Translations under genes and position numbers: made by a program | The notes under the pieces: generated by a model | What the model was told of the DNA's origin: nothing | Database searches by the model: none | What the model saw: only the letters and a program-made list of their open reading frames with translations | Shown: positions 9,593-10,000 of the stretch, piece after piece | How positions within the stretch are numbered: position 1 is the stretch's first letter | How the letters are laid out: every line of letters starts with the position of its first letter | Assembly: GCA_034096865.1 (NCBI GenBank) | Contig: JAWQFJ010008421.1 | Span: 1 to 10,000, forward strand | Direction of reading: 5' to 3' | DNA length: 10,000 bases | Origin: Theodoxus fluviatilis | Lineage: Eukaryota > Mollusca > Gastropoda > Cycloneritida > Neritidae

Positions 9593-10000
9593 CAGTAGGG
9601 GCTGAGGGGCTGACCATGCAACAACCCAGAAGGGGCTGAGGGGCTGACCATGCAACACCATGCAACACCTCAGGGGCTGACCATGCAACACCCCAGTAGA
9701 GACTGAGGGGCAGACCATGCAACACCCCAGTAGAGACTGAGGGGCTGACCATGCAACACCCCAGTAGAGGCTGAGGGGCTGACCATGCAACACCATGCAA
9801 CACCCCAGTAGAGGCTGAGGGGCTGACCATGCAACACCATGCAACACTCCAGTAGAGACTGAGGGGCTGACCATGCAACACCCCAGTAGAGACTGAGGGG
9901 CTGACCATGCAACACCATGCAACACCCCAGTAGGGGCTGAGGGGCTGACCATGCAACACCATGCAACACCCCAGTAGAGGCTGAGGGGCTGACCATGCAA

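Larger units (their letters stand above)
3281..10000. repeat. 34-bp minisatellite, roughly 195 copies, right end outside window
   Basis: The core motif GAGGGGCTGACCATGCAACA recurs every 34 bp from the first full unit at 3281 to the window edge. The middle of the unit, CCCCAGTAGAGGCTG, carries most variation: ACCCCAG, ACTCCAG or ACCTCAG, and GTAGAGGC, GTAGAGAC or GTAGGGGC. Length variants are 42 bp (extra GCTCATGC or ACTCATGC, for example near 3830, 4213, 5929, 5969, 7949 and 7989), 44 bp (a 10-bp duplication giving ATGCAACACCATGCAACA, about 16 cases, all right of 5700) and 23 bp (near 5420, 7440 and 9660). The unit is about 62% GC and lacks CpG. Minus-strand frames of hundreds to more than a thousand codons run through it in all three phases. 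They overlap one another and reflect the stop-free unit, so no gene is annotated. Confidence 0.98.

Noticed and set aside
4218..9651. Minus-strand open frames of 1244 and 1354 codons, and many shorter overlapping ones, as genes for a repetitive protein
   Set aside because: All three frames are open at once for the same reason (stop-free 34-bp unit), they overlap over kilobases, variants fall in every codon position, and no non-repeat domain or flank is present.
3281..10000. CRISPR array
   Set aside because: The units are contiguous with no unique spacers between repeats, and no cas-like gene is present.
3311..10000. Plus-strand mini-frame ATGCAACAC to TGA (7 codons) repeated in nearly every 34-bp unit
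   Set aside because: It is an automatic product of the unit sequence, with no evidence of transcription or translation.
3281..10000. G-quadruplex array from the GGGG of each 34-bp unit
   Set aside because: There is only one four-G run per unit, with about 30-nt gaps, which is too far apart for stable intramolecular quadruplexes.

Overview
The window is almost entirely tandem-repeat DNA and contains no protein-coding or RNA gene that I can support. About 8.9 kb of the 10 kb lies in four unrelated minisatellites with units of 25, 46, 33 and 34 bp. These are separated by short unique spacers that carry two long poly-G tracts and a short AAGG tract. No operon structure, ribosome-binding sites, bacterial-style genes, CRISPR array, IS element or phage gene is visible. 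The architecture points to a eukaryotic, probably animal, non-coding region (intergenic, intronic or subtelomeric). The species cannot be named from the sequence.

Layout: 1-614 is a 25-bp minisatellite that runs off the left edge. 615-1237 is a unique spacer with a 22-nt G tract and a short TG tract. 1238-2596 is a very uniform 46-bp minisatellite of about 30 copies. 2597-2690 is a short spacer. 2691-2888 holds six copies of a 33-bp unit. 2889-3280 is a spacer with a 31-nt G tract and an AAGG tract. 3281-10000 is a giant 34-bp minisatellite of roughly 195 copies that runs off the right edge.

The 34-bp array is hierarchical. Its right two thirds contain a higher-order repeat of about 2.0 kb. 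Positions 5274-7250 recur at 7294-9275 with only five substitutions and one 5-bp indel that I could find by reading the two side by side. A third, rearranged partial copy follows from about 9276. Shorter blocks of a few units, ending in a 44-bp variant unit, are nested inside.

The very long open frames on the minus strand (up to about 1350 codons, in all three frames at once) are best explained by the repeat itself. The 34-bp unit has no stop codon in any minus-strand frame, and 34 is one more than a multiple of three. Every frame therefore reads the same cyclic 34-residue sequence. I did not annotate these as genes.
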